Shown here piece by piece: positions 55,592-63,215 of a stretch of 64,000 nucleotides of DNA. The notes beneath the pieces were generated by a model, which did no database searches, was not told where the DNA came from, and saw only the letters and a program-made list of their open reading frames with translations. Within the stretch, counting starts at the first letter, position 1. Every line of letters starts with the position of its first letter. The stretch is from NCBI GenBank assembly GCA_963839285.1, contig CAWIUN010000031.1, positions 13,815-77,814 of the forward strand, read 5' to 3'. The translations under genes and the position numbers were made by a program. The stretch comes from DASSSQ01 sp963839285 (GTDB lineage Bacteria; Actinomycetota; Thermoleophilia; Gaiellales; Gaiellaceae).

Positions 55592-56193
55592 GCGGCGGTG
55601 TAAACCGAGAACCGCAGCGACCCGTGGCTGCAGACCGGGGTCGGCGGCTCGACCGGGACGCCGACGGTGCCGCCGCCCGGCGCGGCGACCCTGGCCGTCG
55701 CCGCGGTCGGCTCGCACTGCCCGGGCTGCCCCTCGTTCGGCCCGGGCACGTCCGGCGAGAAGCGCGCCTCGGCGACGGCGGCCTCGCCGGGGGCGAGCTC
55801 GACGCGGACGGCGGTCGTCCGTCCAGGCTGCGCCGCGGTCACGTGCGTCGGCAGCTCCGCACCCTGCGCGTCGAGGAGCGTCAGCTCGGGCAGGCCGGAG
55901 AGGAAGCAGGCGGAGCCGGAGTCGTTCGTCAACCGCAGCCGGTAGCTGATCTGCCCCGCGCCCGCGCTTCCCTGCACGACCGCGAAGGCGCCTGCGATCG
56001 CATCGGCCGTGCAGGCCGCCGGCCCGGGCGCCGGGGCCGTCGTCGTGACGGCACGGGTGACCGTGCGCACGACGGTCACGGTCGCGGTCCCGGAGCCGCC
56101 GCAGCCGGCGAGCGCCGCGAGGCCGAGACCGCCTGCGAGGACGATCAGCGGGCGCGCTGCCCGGCCCGCTGCTGCCATGCGACGCTTGCTCAT
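55588..56193 (-). CDS. DUF4232 lipoprotein
   Basis: 201 residues from ATG 56193. A lipoprotein signal peptide (RPLIVLAGGLGLAALAGC) ends in a lipobox LAGC, so the Cys should be lipidated and the protein anchored outside the membrane. A Thr/Val-rich spacer follows (TATVTVVRTVTRAVTTTAPAPGP). The DUF4232 domain runs from CTADAIAGAFAVVQGSAGAGQISYRLRLTNDSGSACFLSGLPELTLLDAQG to VCSHGSLRFSVYTA, with three Cys that may pair. DUF4232 is common in streptomycete and related lipoproteins; role unknown. It overlaps the convergent VOC gene at stops. Confidence 0.88.
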   Translation of the reverse strand: MSKRRMAAAGRAARPLIVLAGGLGLAALAGCGGSGTATVTVVRTVTRAVTTTAPAPGPAACTADAIAGAFAVVQGSAGAGQISYRLRLTNDSGSACFLSGLPELTLLDAQGAELPTHVTAAQPGRTTAVRVELAPGEAAVAEARFSPDVPGPNEGQPGQCEPTAATARVAAPGGGTVGVPVEPPTPVCSHGSLRFSVYTAA

Positions 56194-56345
56194 GCGGGGA
56201 TCCCTCCGTCTCGAGCGTGGACCCCGCATGATCGGGCCGTCGGCGTTAGCGACGTGTAAATCCGTGCGCACCGGTGCGGGACGCTGCGGACGCCGCCCGC
56301 GCGCGGCGCAGGCACGGTGCAGCCAGACCCCACGGAGGTGCACCG

Positions 56346-56513
56346 ATGACGCTCGTCTGGTTCCTGATCTGGCTCGTCTCCGATCACGTCGGCGACAACG
56401 AGCCGCTGCGCTTCGACCCGGTCAACGTCTGGGCCTGGACGCTGATCCTCGCGATCGCGCTCGACCTCGGCCGCAACCACGCCCGGGGAGGCGCGAAGCA
56501 TCGGCGGAGCTGA
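56346..56513 (+). CDS. small two-helix membrane protein
   Basis: 55 residues from ATG 56346 preceded by GGAGGTGCACCG. One hydrophobic helix (MTLVWFLIWLVSDHVG) and a second (VWAWTLILAIALDLG) flank a short polar loop DNEPLRFDPVN, then a basic tail (RNHARGGAKHRRS). Strong ribosome site and codon pattern support a real gene. Both ends of the loop are acidic. No family recognised. It ends 10 bases before the convergent Lrp gene. Confidence 0.65.
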   Translation: MTLVWFLIWLVSDHVGDNEPLRFDPVNVWAWTLILAIALDLGRNHARGGAKHRRS

Positions 56514-56523
56514 CCGCGGCCGC

Positions 56524-56997
56524 TCAGTCGTAGAGCGCCTCGAGCGCCTGCCGGCGGGCCTGGCCGAAGACGATGTGCGTCTCGACGTGCGAGACCTCCG
56601 GCCGGACGGTCAGGCGGTCGAGCACGAAGTCGCGCAGCGCCTCCGTGTCGGCGACCCCGACGTGGAGCAGGAAGTCCGCGTCCCCCGTGACGTGGAAGAC
56701 CTCCATCACCTCGGGCAGGGCGAGCACCGCCCTCCAGAACGCGTCGACGTGCCGGCGTGAGTGCGGCCGCACGCGGATCTCGAGGATCGCCTCGAGCCCG
56801 CGGCCGAGCGCCTCCCTCGCGACCTCTGCGTGGAAGCCCGCGATCACGCCCCGCGATCGCAGCGCCCGCACCCGCTCGAGGCAGGTCGAGGGAGCCAGCC
56901 CGACGCTCGCGGCCAGGTCCTTGTTGGAGATCCGGGCATCGCGCTGCAGGGCGGCCACCAGGCCGCGGTCGATTCGGTCCAGGCGCTCGCCGAGCAT
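56524..56997 (-). CDS. Lrp/AsnC-family transcriptional regulator
   Basis: 157 residues from ATG 56997. The N-terminal helix-turn-helix is RIDRGLVAALQRDARISNKDLAASVGLAPSTCLERVRALRSRGVIAGFHAEV, and the RAM/AsnC ligand domain includes EAILEIRVRPHSRRHVDAFWRAVLALPEVMEVFHVTGDADFLLHVGVADTEALRDFV with the G-D-x-D-F-L motif. It probably binds an amino acid and controls the divergent PLP lyase gene; two palindromes in the 61-base gap are candidate sites, so it may also regulate itself. Confidence 0.92.
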   Translation of the reverse strand: MLGERLDRIDRGLVAALQRDARISNKDLAASVGLAPSTCLERVRALRSRGVIAGFHAEVAREALGRGLEAILEIRVRPHSRRHVDAFWRAVLALPEVMEVFHVTGDADFLLHVGVADTEALRDFVLDRLTVRPEVSHVETHIVFGQARRQALEALYD

Positions 56998-57000
56998 CCA

Positions 57001-57036
57001 TTCCGAAGATAGTTCGGAATTGCTTGCGTTGCAACG
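57001..57036. promoter_or_regulatory. Lrp-type operator candidate with two palindromes
   Basis: The gap between the Lrp gene and the PLP lyase is locally AT-richer than its surroundings. TTCCGAA at 57001-57007 and TTCGGAA at 57013-57019 form a perfect 7-base inverted repeat around GATAG. CGTTGCAACG at 57027-57036 is a perfect 10-base palindrome, echoed by GTTGCAGAA at 57042. These are fair operator candidates for the adjacent regulator. No confident -10/-35 assignment. Confidence 0.55.
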
Positions 57037-57058
57037 GCCATGTTGCAGAATTCGTCTC

Positions 57059-58237
57059 ATGAAGCCGGATACACGTGCGGTGCACGCAGGCCGCGGCGAG
57101 TTCGCGAGCCTCGGCGTGCATGCCCCGCCGCTCGATCTCTCGACGACGTACCCGATCCCCGATCTCGAGGAGGGCGTCGCGGCGTTCGAGGCGCTGTCGC
57201 GTGGCGAGGCGGTCTCCCGGACGACGACTCCGATCTACGCGCGGCTGCAGAACCCGACCGTGCGCCGGCTCGAGCAGGCGCTCGCCGAGCTCGAGGGCAC
57301 GGGCGACGCGGTCGCGTTCGGGTCCGGCATGGCCGCCGTCAGCGCCGCGATCCTCGCCGCCTGCCCGAAGCGGCGGCACGTCGTCGGCGTCCGGCCGCTC
57401 TACGGCGGCACCGACCACCTGCTCGAGAGCGGCCTGCTCGGCACCGAGGTCGACTGGGCGGCGCCGGACGAGGTGGGCGCGGCGATCCTGCCCGGCACCG
57501 GCCTCGTCGTGCTCGAGACGCCGCAGAACCCGACGCTCGGCACCGTCGACATCGCCGGGGTCGTCGCCGCCGCCCGCGGCGTGCCGGTGCTCGTCGACAA
57601 CACCTTCGCGACGCCGGTCCTGCAGAACCCGGCCCGCTTCGGCGCCGCGCTCGTCCTCCACAGCGCGACCAAGTTCCTCGGCGGGCACGGCGACGTGATG
57701 GGCGGCGTCGTCGCCTGCGACGACGAGTGGGCGGCGCGGCTGCGGCAGGTGCGGATCCTGACCGGCGGGCTGATGCACCCGCTCGCCGCCTACCTCGTGC
57801 AGCGCAGCCTGCCGACCCTGCCCGCCCGGGTCCGAATCGCGCAGGCGCACGCACAGACGCTCGTCGAGCGGCTGGAGCGGCAGCCGGGGGTGACGCGCGT
57901 GCTCTATCCCGAGGCCGACGGTATCCAGCTGCGCGGCCCCGGCTCGCTGATCGCCTTCGAGGTCGCGGGCGGCTTCGAGGCCGCGGCGGCGATCATGAAC
58001 GCCGTCCGGCTGATCACGCCTGCGGTCAGCCTGGGCTCGACCGACTCGCTGATCCAGCATCCGTCCGGGCTGACGCACCACTCCTGCCCCGAGGACGCGA
58101 AGTCCGCCGCGGGCATCACCGACGGGCTGCTGCGGCTCTCGGTCGGGCTCGAGGATCCGGACGACCTCTGGCACGACCTCGAGCAGGCGCTCGCGGCCGT
58201 GCCCTCGGTGGCCGCCCTGGCCGGCGCGAGCCGCTAG
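57059..58237 (+). CDS. Cys/Met-metabolism PLP enzyme (cystathionine gamma-lyase/methionine gamma-lyase type)
   Basis: 392 residues from ATG 57059. Fold-type I Cys/Met enzyme: TRAVHAGRGEFASLGVHAPPLDLSTTYPIP, SRTTTPIYARLQNPTVRRLEQALAELEGTGDAVAFGSGMAAVSAAILA, GGTDHLLESGLLG, VLVDNTFATPVLQNPARFGAALVLHSATKFLGGHGDVMGG with the PLP Lys205 in SATKF, and a C-terminal SLGSTDSLIQHPSGLTHHSCPEDAKSAAGITDGLLRLSVGLED. Substrate choice among cystathionine, methionine and homocysteine cannot be fixed. Divergence from an Lrp gene suggests amino-acid-dependent induction. Confidence 0.93.
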   Translation: MKPDTRAVHAGRGEFASLGVHAPPLDLSTTYPIPDLEEGVAAFEALSRGEAVSRTTTPIYARLQNPTVRRLEQALAELEGTGDAVAFGSGMAAVSAAILAACPKRRHVVGVRPLYGGTDHLLESGLLGTEVDWAAPDEVGAAILPGTGLVVLETPQNPTLGTVDIAGVVAAARGVPVLVDNTFATPVLQNPARFGAALVLHSATKFLGGHGDVMGGVVACDDEWAARLRQVRILTGGLMHPLAAYLVQRSLPTLPARVRIAQAHAQTLVERLERQPGVTRVLYPEADGIQLRGPGSLIAFEVAGGFEAAAAIMNAVRLITPAVSLGSTDSLIQHPSGLTHHSCPEDAKSAAGITDGLLRLSVGLEDPDDLWHDLEQALAAVPSVAALAGASR

Positions 58238-58324
58238 GATCCCGCCTGGCCTTGCCTCACGCGATGAGATCCTGCCGCTCGCACGGTCGTATTGGCGACC
58301 GCCCCGACGACCAGAGGAGGGCGT

Positions 58325-58690
58325 ATGCCCACGAAGATCGTCCATTTCGAGATCCCGGCGGCAGACACCGGCCCCGCGCGCGAGTTCTGGGGCTCGCTCT
58401 TCGGCTGGCAGTTCGAGGAGTACCCGGGCAGCCCGACCGAGTACCACATGACGCGAGTGAGCGACAGCTCCGGCGCCGCGATCTGGCAGACGACCGACGG
58501 CAAGCGCGGGACGCGCAGCTACTTCGACGTCGAGGACGTCAAGACGGGCGTCGCCCGCGTCCGCGAGCTCGGCGGCCAGGCCGACGATCCGATGCCCGTG
58601 CCCGGCATGGGCTGGTTCGCGACCTGCACCGACCCGCACGGGAACGAGTTCGGGATCTGGCAGAGCGACGAGAACGCGCAGATGCCGTGA
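58325..58690 (+). CDS. VOC-family protein (single domain)
   Basis: 121 residues from ATG 58325 with AGAGGAGGGCG upstream. The pattern IVHFEIPAADTGPAREFWGSLFGWQFEEYPGSPTEYHMTR followed by RSYFDVEDVKTGVARVRELGGQADDPMPVPGMGWFATCTDPHGNEFGIWQSDE is the 27-kDa-antigen/CFP30B-like or glyoxalase-like VOC type seen in actinobacteria. The His of VHFEI and Glu of NEFGIW are the usual metal positions. Function unknown. It is one of several VOC genes in the last 10 kb. Confidence 0.88.
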   Translation: MPTKIVHFEIPAADTGPAREFWGSLFGWQFEEYPGSPTEYHMTRVSDSSGAAIWQTTDGKRGTRSYFDVEDVKTGVARVRELGGQADDPMPVPGMGWFATCTDPHGNEFGIWQSDENAQMP

Positions 58691-58714
58691 GCCGGCGCGG
58701 GCGGGCGGCGGCGT

Positions 58715-59185
58715 CTAGACCGCCGCCGCCCGCTCGAGTGCAGCGATCTCCAGCTTTCCCATCGCCAGCATCGCCTCGGTCACGCGCGCGGCCTTCGCCC
58801 GATCGGGATCGCCGAGCAGGCGGGGCAGCGCGATCGGCACCACCTGCCAGGAGACGCCGAAGCGGTCCTTGAGCCAGCCGCAGCGCCCTTCCTCACCGCC
58901 CGCGCAGAGCGCATCCCAGTAGCGGTCGACCTGCTCCTGGGTCTCGCACGGGATCTGGAAGGAGACCGCCTCGCTGAACGAGTACTCGGGGCCGCCGTTC
59001 AGGGCCAGGAACGGCCTCCCGTCGAGCTCGAACGCGACGGTCAGCACGTCGCCCGGCGTGCCGGGGACGCCGTCGGGCCGCCGGCTCACCTCGACGATCC
59101 GTGAGTTCGGGAGCAGCGACGTGTACAGCTCCGCGGCTTCCTCCGCGGCGCCGTCGAACCAGAGGCAGGGGGTGATCGTGCGCAT
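58715..59185 (-). CDS. PhnB-like VOC protein (3-demethylubiquinone-9 3-methyltransferase-like domain)
   Basis: 156 residues. RTITPCLWFDGAAEEAAELYTSLLPNSRIVEVSR is the family start, followed by VLTVAFELDGRPFLALNGGPEYSFSEAVSFQIPCETQEQVDRYWDALCAGGEEGRCGWLKDRFGVSWQVVPIALPRLLGDPDRAKAARVTEAMLAMGKLEIAALERA. The C-G-W-L-K-D-x-F-G-x-S-W-Q-V-V-P block and 'M-x-M-x-K-L-x-I' ending are diagnostic. Despite the domain name, no methyltransferase motif is present. It is convergent with the previous VOC gene. Role unknown. Confidence 0.92.
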   Translation of the reverse strand: MRTITPCLWFDGAAEEAAELYTSLLPNSRIVEVSRRPDGVPGTPGDVLTVAFELDGRPFLALNGGPEYSFSEAVSFQIPCETQEQVDRYWDALCAGGEEGRCGWLKDRFGVSWQVVPIALPRLLGDPDRAKAARVTEAMLAMGKLEIAALERAAAV

Positions 59186-59266
59186 GCGTTCTCCTTCCCG
59201 TCGGATCGCGTCTTCGCGGGATTCGACTGCGTCCGGGGCCGTGAGTCATCTGTGAGCCGGCGTCGC

Positions 59267-60524
59267 CTAGAGGCGGCGGGCGCCGACGTAGCCGCCGCCC
59301 CACCGGGAGATCGCCGAGATCTTGACGACGTCCCCCGTCTGCGGCGCGTGCACGACCTCGCCGTTGCCGACGTAGATGCCGACATGGCTGAGCCCGTCGA
59401 AGAAGACGAGGTCGCCCGGCTGCAGCGCCGCGCGGGCGACCGGGACGCCGTAGCCGTACTGGGCGGCGGCCTGGTGCGGCAGCTGGATCCCGAGCTGCGC
59501 GTAGACGACCATCACGAGCCCCGAGCAGTCGAAGCCGGTCGCAGCCGAGGCGCCGCCCCAGCGGTAGGGGACGCCGAGGTAGCGGAGCGCGATCGAGGCG
59601 GCCTCCGGGTGGCCGGCGCGGGAGCGGACCGGCGGGCGGCGGCGGCACGGTCGTCGTCGCCGCGGTCGTGGTCGCCGCCGGCTCGGTCTCGCTCGAGGTC
59701 GTCGGAGCGGGAGCGGTCTCGATGGTCGGCGCCGCCGGGGCCGCCTGCTGCTGCGCCGCGGCCGCCCGGGCGCGTTCGGCTGCTCTGGCGCGCTCGGCTG
59801 CTCTCGCGCGTTCGGCCGCCCGGGCCCGGAGCGCGGCCTGCTCGCGGGCGACGCGCGCGCGGGCCGCAGCGGCGAGCCGGCGCTGCTCGGCCGCCTCGCG
59901 CGCCTCGATCGCCGCGACCTCGGACCGCACCGAGGCGAGCAGGCGCTTCCGCGTCGCGAGCATGGCCCCGATCTGCGCCCGCTTCGTCGCGAGCCCGGCC
60001 AGCGTCGCGCCCTGGCGCCGCTCGGCGCGGCGGAGGTCCGATCGCGCGGCCGCGAGCCGGTCGCTCGTGCGCCGCGCGTCGGCCGCGACGCGCCGGTCCG
60101 ACGCCGCGACCGCGCGCGACATCTCGACCAGGTCGATCAGGTCGGAGAGCCGCGCGGCTCCGGCCAGCACCTGCACGAGGTCGGGCCGGTCGCCCTCGTA
60201 GATCGCCACGAGCCGCCGCCCCAGCCGTGCGTCGGCCGCGCGGCTCGCCTTCCTCGCCGCGGCGAGGTCGACGCGGTTCGCCGCCAGCTGCGTGCGCGTC
60301 GCCGCGAGCTCCAGCCTGCCCCCGTCCCAGGCGTCGACGACCGCGCCGAAGCGCCTGTCGAGCGCGTCGACCTGCGCCAGCACCGCCGCGGCCTTCGCCT
60401 GCTTCGCCGCCAGGGCGGCCGAGGGCGGCGCGGCAGCGGCAGGACCGGCCGTGGCCGCGACCGCGGCGAGGGCGGCCGTGCAGAGCGTCGCGCACGCGGC
60501 TGCGAGCGACCTCGGCGTCACCAC
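59267..60524 (-). CDS. secreted NlpC/P60 peptidoglycan hydrolase with coiled-coil region (one frameshift)
   Basis: About 419 residues from GTG 60524. A signal peptide (LAAACATLCTAALAAVAATAGPAAAA) leads into a long coiled coil (about 35-255), which includes a repeated RAAERARAAE run encoded by near-identical 18-base units at about 59767-59825. A Thr/Pro linker follows. One base corrected near 59634 joins it to EAASIALRYLGVPYRWGGASAATGFDCSGLVMVVY, the NlpC/P60 domain with catalytic Cys, then GDLVFFDGLSHVGIYVGNGEVVHAPQTG with the His. This is the RipA/PcsB-like layout of cell-separation hydrolases. It lies divergent from the StyA-like gene. Confidence 0.9.
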
Positions 60525-60614
60525 CGGGACTTTCGCACGGCGCGGCGGGACTCCTCTCTGCGGCCGATCGGGAACAGTAGGATCGTCCGACACCGGGGTC
60601 GGAAAGGAGTCAGC

Positions 60615-61982
60615 GTGCGGTCGATCGCGATCGTCGGCGCCGGCCAGGCGGGCCTGCTCGCCGCCCATGCCCTCGTGCGCAAGGGCTACGACGTCACCCT
60701 CCACTCCGACAAGACCCCCGGGGACTTCCTCGAGCGCTCGCGGCCGACGGGCGTCGCGGCACGCTTCGACATGGCCCTCGACTTCGAGCGCGAGCTCGGG
60801 CTCGAGCACTGGGGCGACGAGGCGCCGCGGGCCTGGGGCGTCCACCTCCACTTCTCGCCGAAGCAGGGGAACACGCTCGTGACGCTGCTCGGGCGGCTGC
60901 AGGACTACTTCCTCGCCATCGACCTGCGGATGCAGAGCGCCGTCTGGCTGCGCGAGCTCGACGAGCGCGGCGGGCAGATCGAGATCGAGAGCGTCGACGT
61001 CGACCGGCTCGAGGAGATCGCCGCCCGCAACGACCTGACGCTCGTCGCGGCAGGGCGCGGCGAGATCATGCGCCTCTTCCCGCGCGACGAGGGGCGCAGC
61101 ACCTACGCCGAGCCGCAGCGGTTCCTGGCGATGGTCAACGTCGTCGACGCGCCGCTCGAGCTGCCCTACGCGCCCTGGCTGCTGCCGGTCAAGTTCAACT
61201 TCTTCGCGCCCTACGGCGAGGCCTTCTGGGTGCCCTGGTACTCGAAGGACGGGCAGCCTTCGTGGGGGATGCTCGTCGAGGCGAAGGCGGGCGGGCCCTT
61301 CGACCGCTTCCGCGACTGCGACAGCGCCGCCGAGGTCCTGAAGCGGACGAAGCAGCTGATCCGCGAGTACATGCCCTGGGACGCGGAGCTCTTCGAGCAC
61401 GCCGAGCCCTGCGACGAGAACGCGTGGCTCGTCGGGCAGTTCACGCCCGAGGTGCGCCAGGTCGACGGGACGCTGCCGTCCGGCCGCCGGGTGATGGCGA
61501 TCGGGGACACGGCCCAGTCGCTCGACCCGATCGGCGGCCAGGGCGCGAACAACGGCAACAAGATGGTGCGCGTCGTCGTCGACGAGATCGCAGCCCGCGA
61601 GGACCGGCCGTTCGACGCCGACTGGATGCGGGCGACCTTCGACCGCTTCTGGGCCCGGCACGGCTGCATCGACCGCTTCAACAACACGCTGCTCGAGCCG
61701 CTGACCCCGGCGGGGCGGCTGCTGCTCGTCTCCCAGTACGGGAGCGACGGCAAGCCCGGGAACGACAGCCCGCAGCAGCGGCTCGCGAACCTCTTCATCG
61801 AGAACTTCAACGACGCGGCACTCCTGACCGAGGCGTTCCACGACACCGGCACCGCGAAGCGGACGATCCGCGAGACCTTCGGCTCGCCCTGGCTGCCGCC
61901 GTTCCTGAAGGGCGCGGCCGGCGTCGCCGGCGGGCAGCTGCGGCAGCGGCTGGGGCGCCCGGCCGGGCACCCGGGTACCTGA
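60615..61982 (+). CDS. styrene monooxygenase-like flavoprotein (StyA family)
   Basis: 455 residues from GTG 60615. FAD-binding GAGQAG at 8-13 in the N-terminal strand, then RSRPTGVAARFDMALDFERELGLEHWGDEAPRAWGVHLHFSPKQGN and, in the middle, LPVKFNFFAPYGEAFWVPWYSKDG; the second FAD motif is AIGDTAQSLDPIGGQGANNGNKM near 297-317. Lack of the usual phenolic-hydroxylase DG motif and the RPTG/GQGANNG set fit StyA-type two-component monooxygenases, which epoxidise styrene or indole using FADH2 from a StyB reductase. No reductase is next door, so an external partner or a natural self-sufficient use is open. Confidence 0.85.
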   Translation: MRSIAIVGAGQAGLLAAHALVRKGYDVTLHSDKTPGDFLERSRPTGVAARFDMALDFERELGLEHWGDEAPRAWGVHLHFSPKQGNTLVTLLGRLQDYFLAIDLRMQSAVWLRELDERGGQIEIESVDVDRLEEIAARNDLTLVAAGRGEIMRLFPRDEGRSTYAEPQRFLAMVNVVDAPLELPYAPWLLPVKFNFFAPYGEAFWVPWYSKDGQPSWGMLVEAKAGGPFDRFRDCDSAAEVLKRTKQLIREYMPWDAELFEHAEPCDENAWLVGQFTPEVRQVDGTLPSGRRVMAIGDTAQSLDPIGGQGANNGNKMVRVVVDEIAAREDRPFDADWMRATFDRFWARHGCIDRFNNTLLEPLTPAGRLLLVSQYGSDGKPGNDSPQQRLANLFIENFNDAALLTEAFHDTGTAKRTIRETFGSPWLPPFLKGAAGVAGGQLRQRLGRPAGHPGT

Positions 61983-62003
61983 GCGTCCGGGCACTCGTGA
62001 AAA

Positions 62004-62139
62004 ATGCACGGATCGAGCCTTGCCGAGTCAACGGCGGGGCCGCCCCTACCTGGAGGCCGTCACGGCCACACGCACCCTCAACGGCGTCTCGATCGACGTC
62101 GACGGTCGCACGACCACCCGTAGCATCGAACAGGGATAG
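62004..62139 (+). CDS. possible 45-residue protein (frameshift)
   Basis: The 345-base gap between the StyA-like gene and the secreted protein contains an ATG at 62004 after GTGAAAA. The reading MHGSSLAESTAGPP, with one C removed from the CCCC near 62045, continues YLEAVTATRTLNGVSIDVDG and RTTTRSIEQG to TAG 62137-62139. The second half looks like ordinary protein and not like GC noise, and it would end just ahead of the promoter-like TATACT. No homologue is recognised and there is no clear ribosome site, so this is tentative. Confidence 0.3.
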
Positions 62140-62154
62140 AGCCCGACACGGGTG

Positions 62155-62259
62155 TATACTGAGACTGCAGGAGTCGAATGCACTCGACTCCGCGAGCGTG
62201 ATCCGCGGGTGCCACAGCCAACCGGTGCCCGCGACGCTCCATCCCTAGCAAGCGGATGG
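62155..62259 (+). promoter_or_regulatory. promoter -10 element and structured 5' leader
   Basis: TATACT at 62155-62160 is a near-perfect -10 hexamer in TGTATACT; no good -35 is seen. Downstream, in the 167 bases before the ATG at 62328, stand: GAGTCGA (62171-62177) with TCGACTC (62184-62190); a longer stem of GAGCGT (62195-62200) with ACGCTC (62234-62239) enclosing CGCGGGTGCC (62204-62213) paired to GGTGCCCGCG (62224-62233, two G-U pairs); and CCATCC (62239-62244) with GGATGG (62254-62259). This is more ordered structure than expected of a plain leader. It does not fit a riboswitch class that I can recognise. Confidence 0.5.
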
Positions 62260-62327
62260 TACGGCTTCTCGTCGCTCCAGCCCAGGGGCGGCGAAGACAA
62301 GATGCCACCTCGAGCGAAGGGAAGATC

Positions 62328-63157
62328 ATGTCTCGTCCAGTCAGGAACGGCCGAGCTCTCGTCGGCGCGATCGTCGTCGTCGGAGTCGCTCTCGCGCTCG
62401 CCGTCGCCCTCGGCGTCGGCGCCGGCAGCGGCTCGGCTGCGAGCGCCGCGCGCCCAGGAACACGTCGCCGCCGACGATCAAGGGCACCGCGACGGAAGGC
62501 GAAGAGCTCGTCGACGACGGGACGCCGACCGGCAAACCGACCGATTACAACGACTTCTGGGTGCGCTGCGACAAGAACGGCGGCAGCTGCGCCAACATCA
62601 GCGGCGCCACCAACCGCAACGGCTACGTGCTCAAGAACGTCGACGTCGGCAACACGATCCGCTTCAAGGTGCAGGCGAAGAACGCCGACGGCAAAGCCGT
62701 CGAGTCCTCCGTGCCGACCGCGGTCGTCACCGCCGCCACCGCTCCGCCGCCGCCCGCCACGAACGGCTGTGCCAAGAAGGGCGGCACGCTGCCCGTGGCG
62801 AGCGTCTCGCCGCCCGCGCGCCTGACGATCGACCAGACCCAGGTGAGCCCGAGCTCGGTCACGTACTCCACCCGCACGATCACGGCCCGCTTCCACGTCG
62901 CGGCGTGCAGCGGCTCGGTCGAGGGAGCGCTCGTCTACGCGACAGCCGTGCCGTTCGGCCAGTTCGGGATCCCGAACGAGCAGCCGACCGGATCCGACGG
63001 CTGGGCGACCCTGCAGCTCAGCGCGCTCGCAGGCTATCCTGTCAGCGCCAAGCAGGGGCTGCTCGTGGTCTTCGCGCGTGCCCGCAAGCCCGGCGAGAAC
63101 CTCCTCGGCGGCATCTCGACCCGGCGTCTCGTGTCGTTCCATGTCAGCCGCGGATAG
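62328..63157 (+). CDS. secreted Ig-like-domain protein (one frameshift)
   Basis: About 276 residues from ATG 62328, with GAAGGGAAG upstream. An N-terminal signal/anchor (ALVGAIVVVGVALALAVALGVGAGSGSAASA) is followed, after a missing base near 62449, by PPTIKGTATEGEELV ... YNDFWVRCDKNGGSCANISGATNRNGYVLKNVDVGNTIRFKVQAKNADG, a repeat type found in surface proteins of related actinobacteria with one Cys pair. A Pro-rich linker leads to a second beta-rich domain (VASVSPPARLTIDQTQVSP ... FHVAACSGSVEGALVYATAVPFGQFGIPNEQPTGSDGWATLQL). Likely an extracellular structural or binding protein. Confidence 0.75.
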
Positions 63158-63215
63158 CTCCGCCGCAGGCGAGAGCGGGGCGCCGGGCGCCGGCCCGGAG
63201 CAGTACCATGGGTCG

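Noticed and set aside
62155..62327. c-di-AMP (ydaO) or c-di-GMP riboswitch
   Set aside because: Leaders of cell-wall genes in actinobacteria often carry ydaO elements, but the conserved motifs of ydaO and GEMM classes are not found here.
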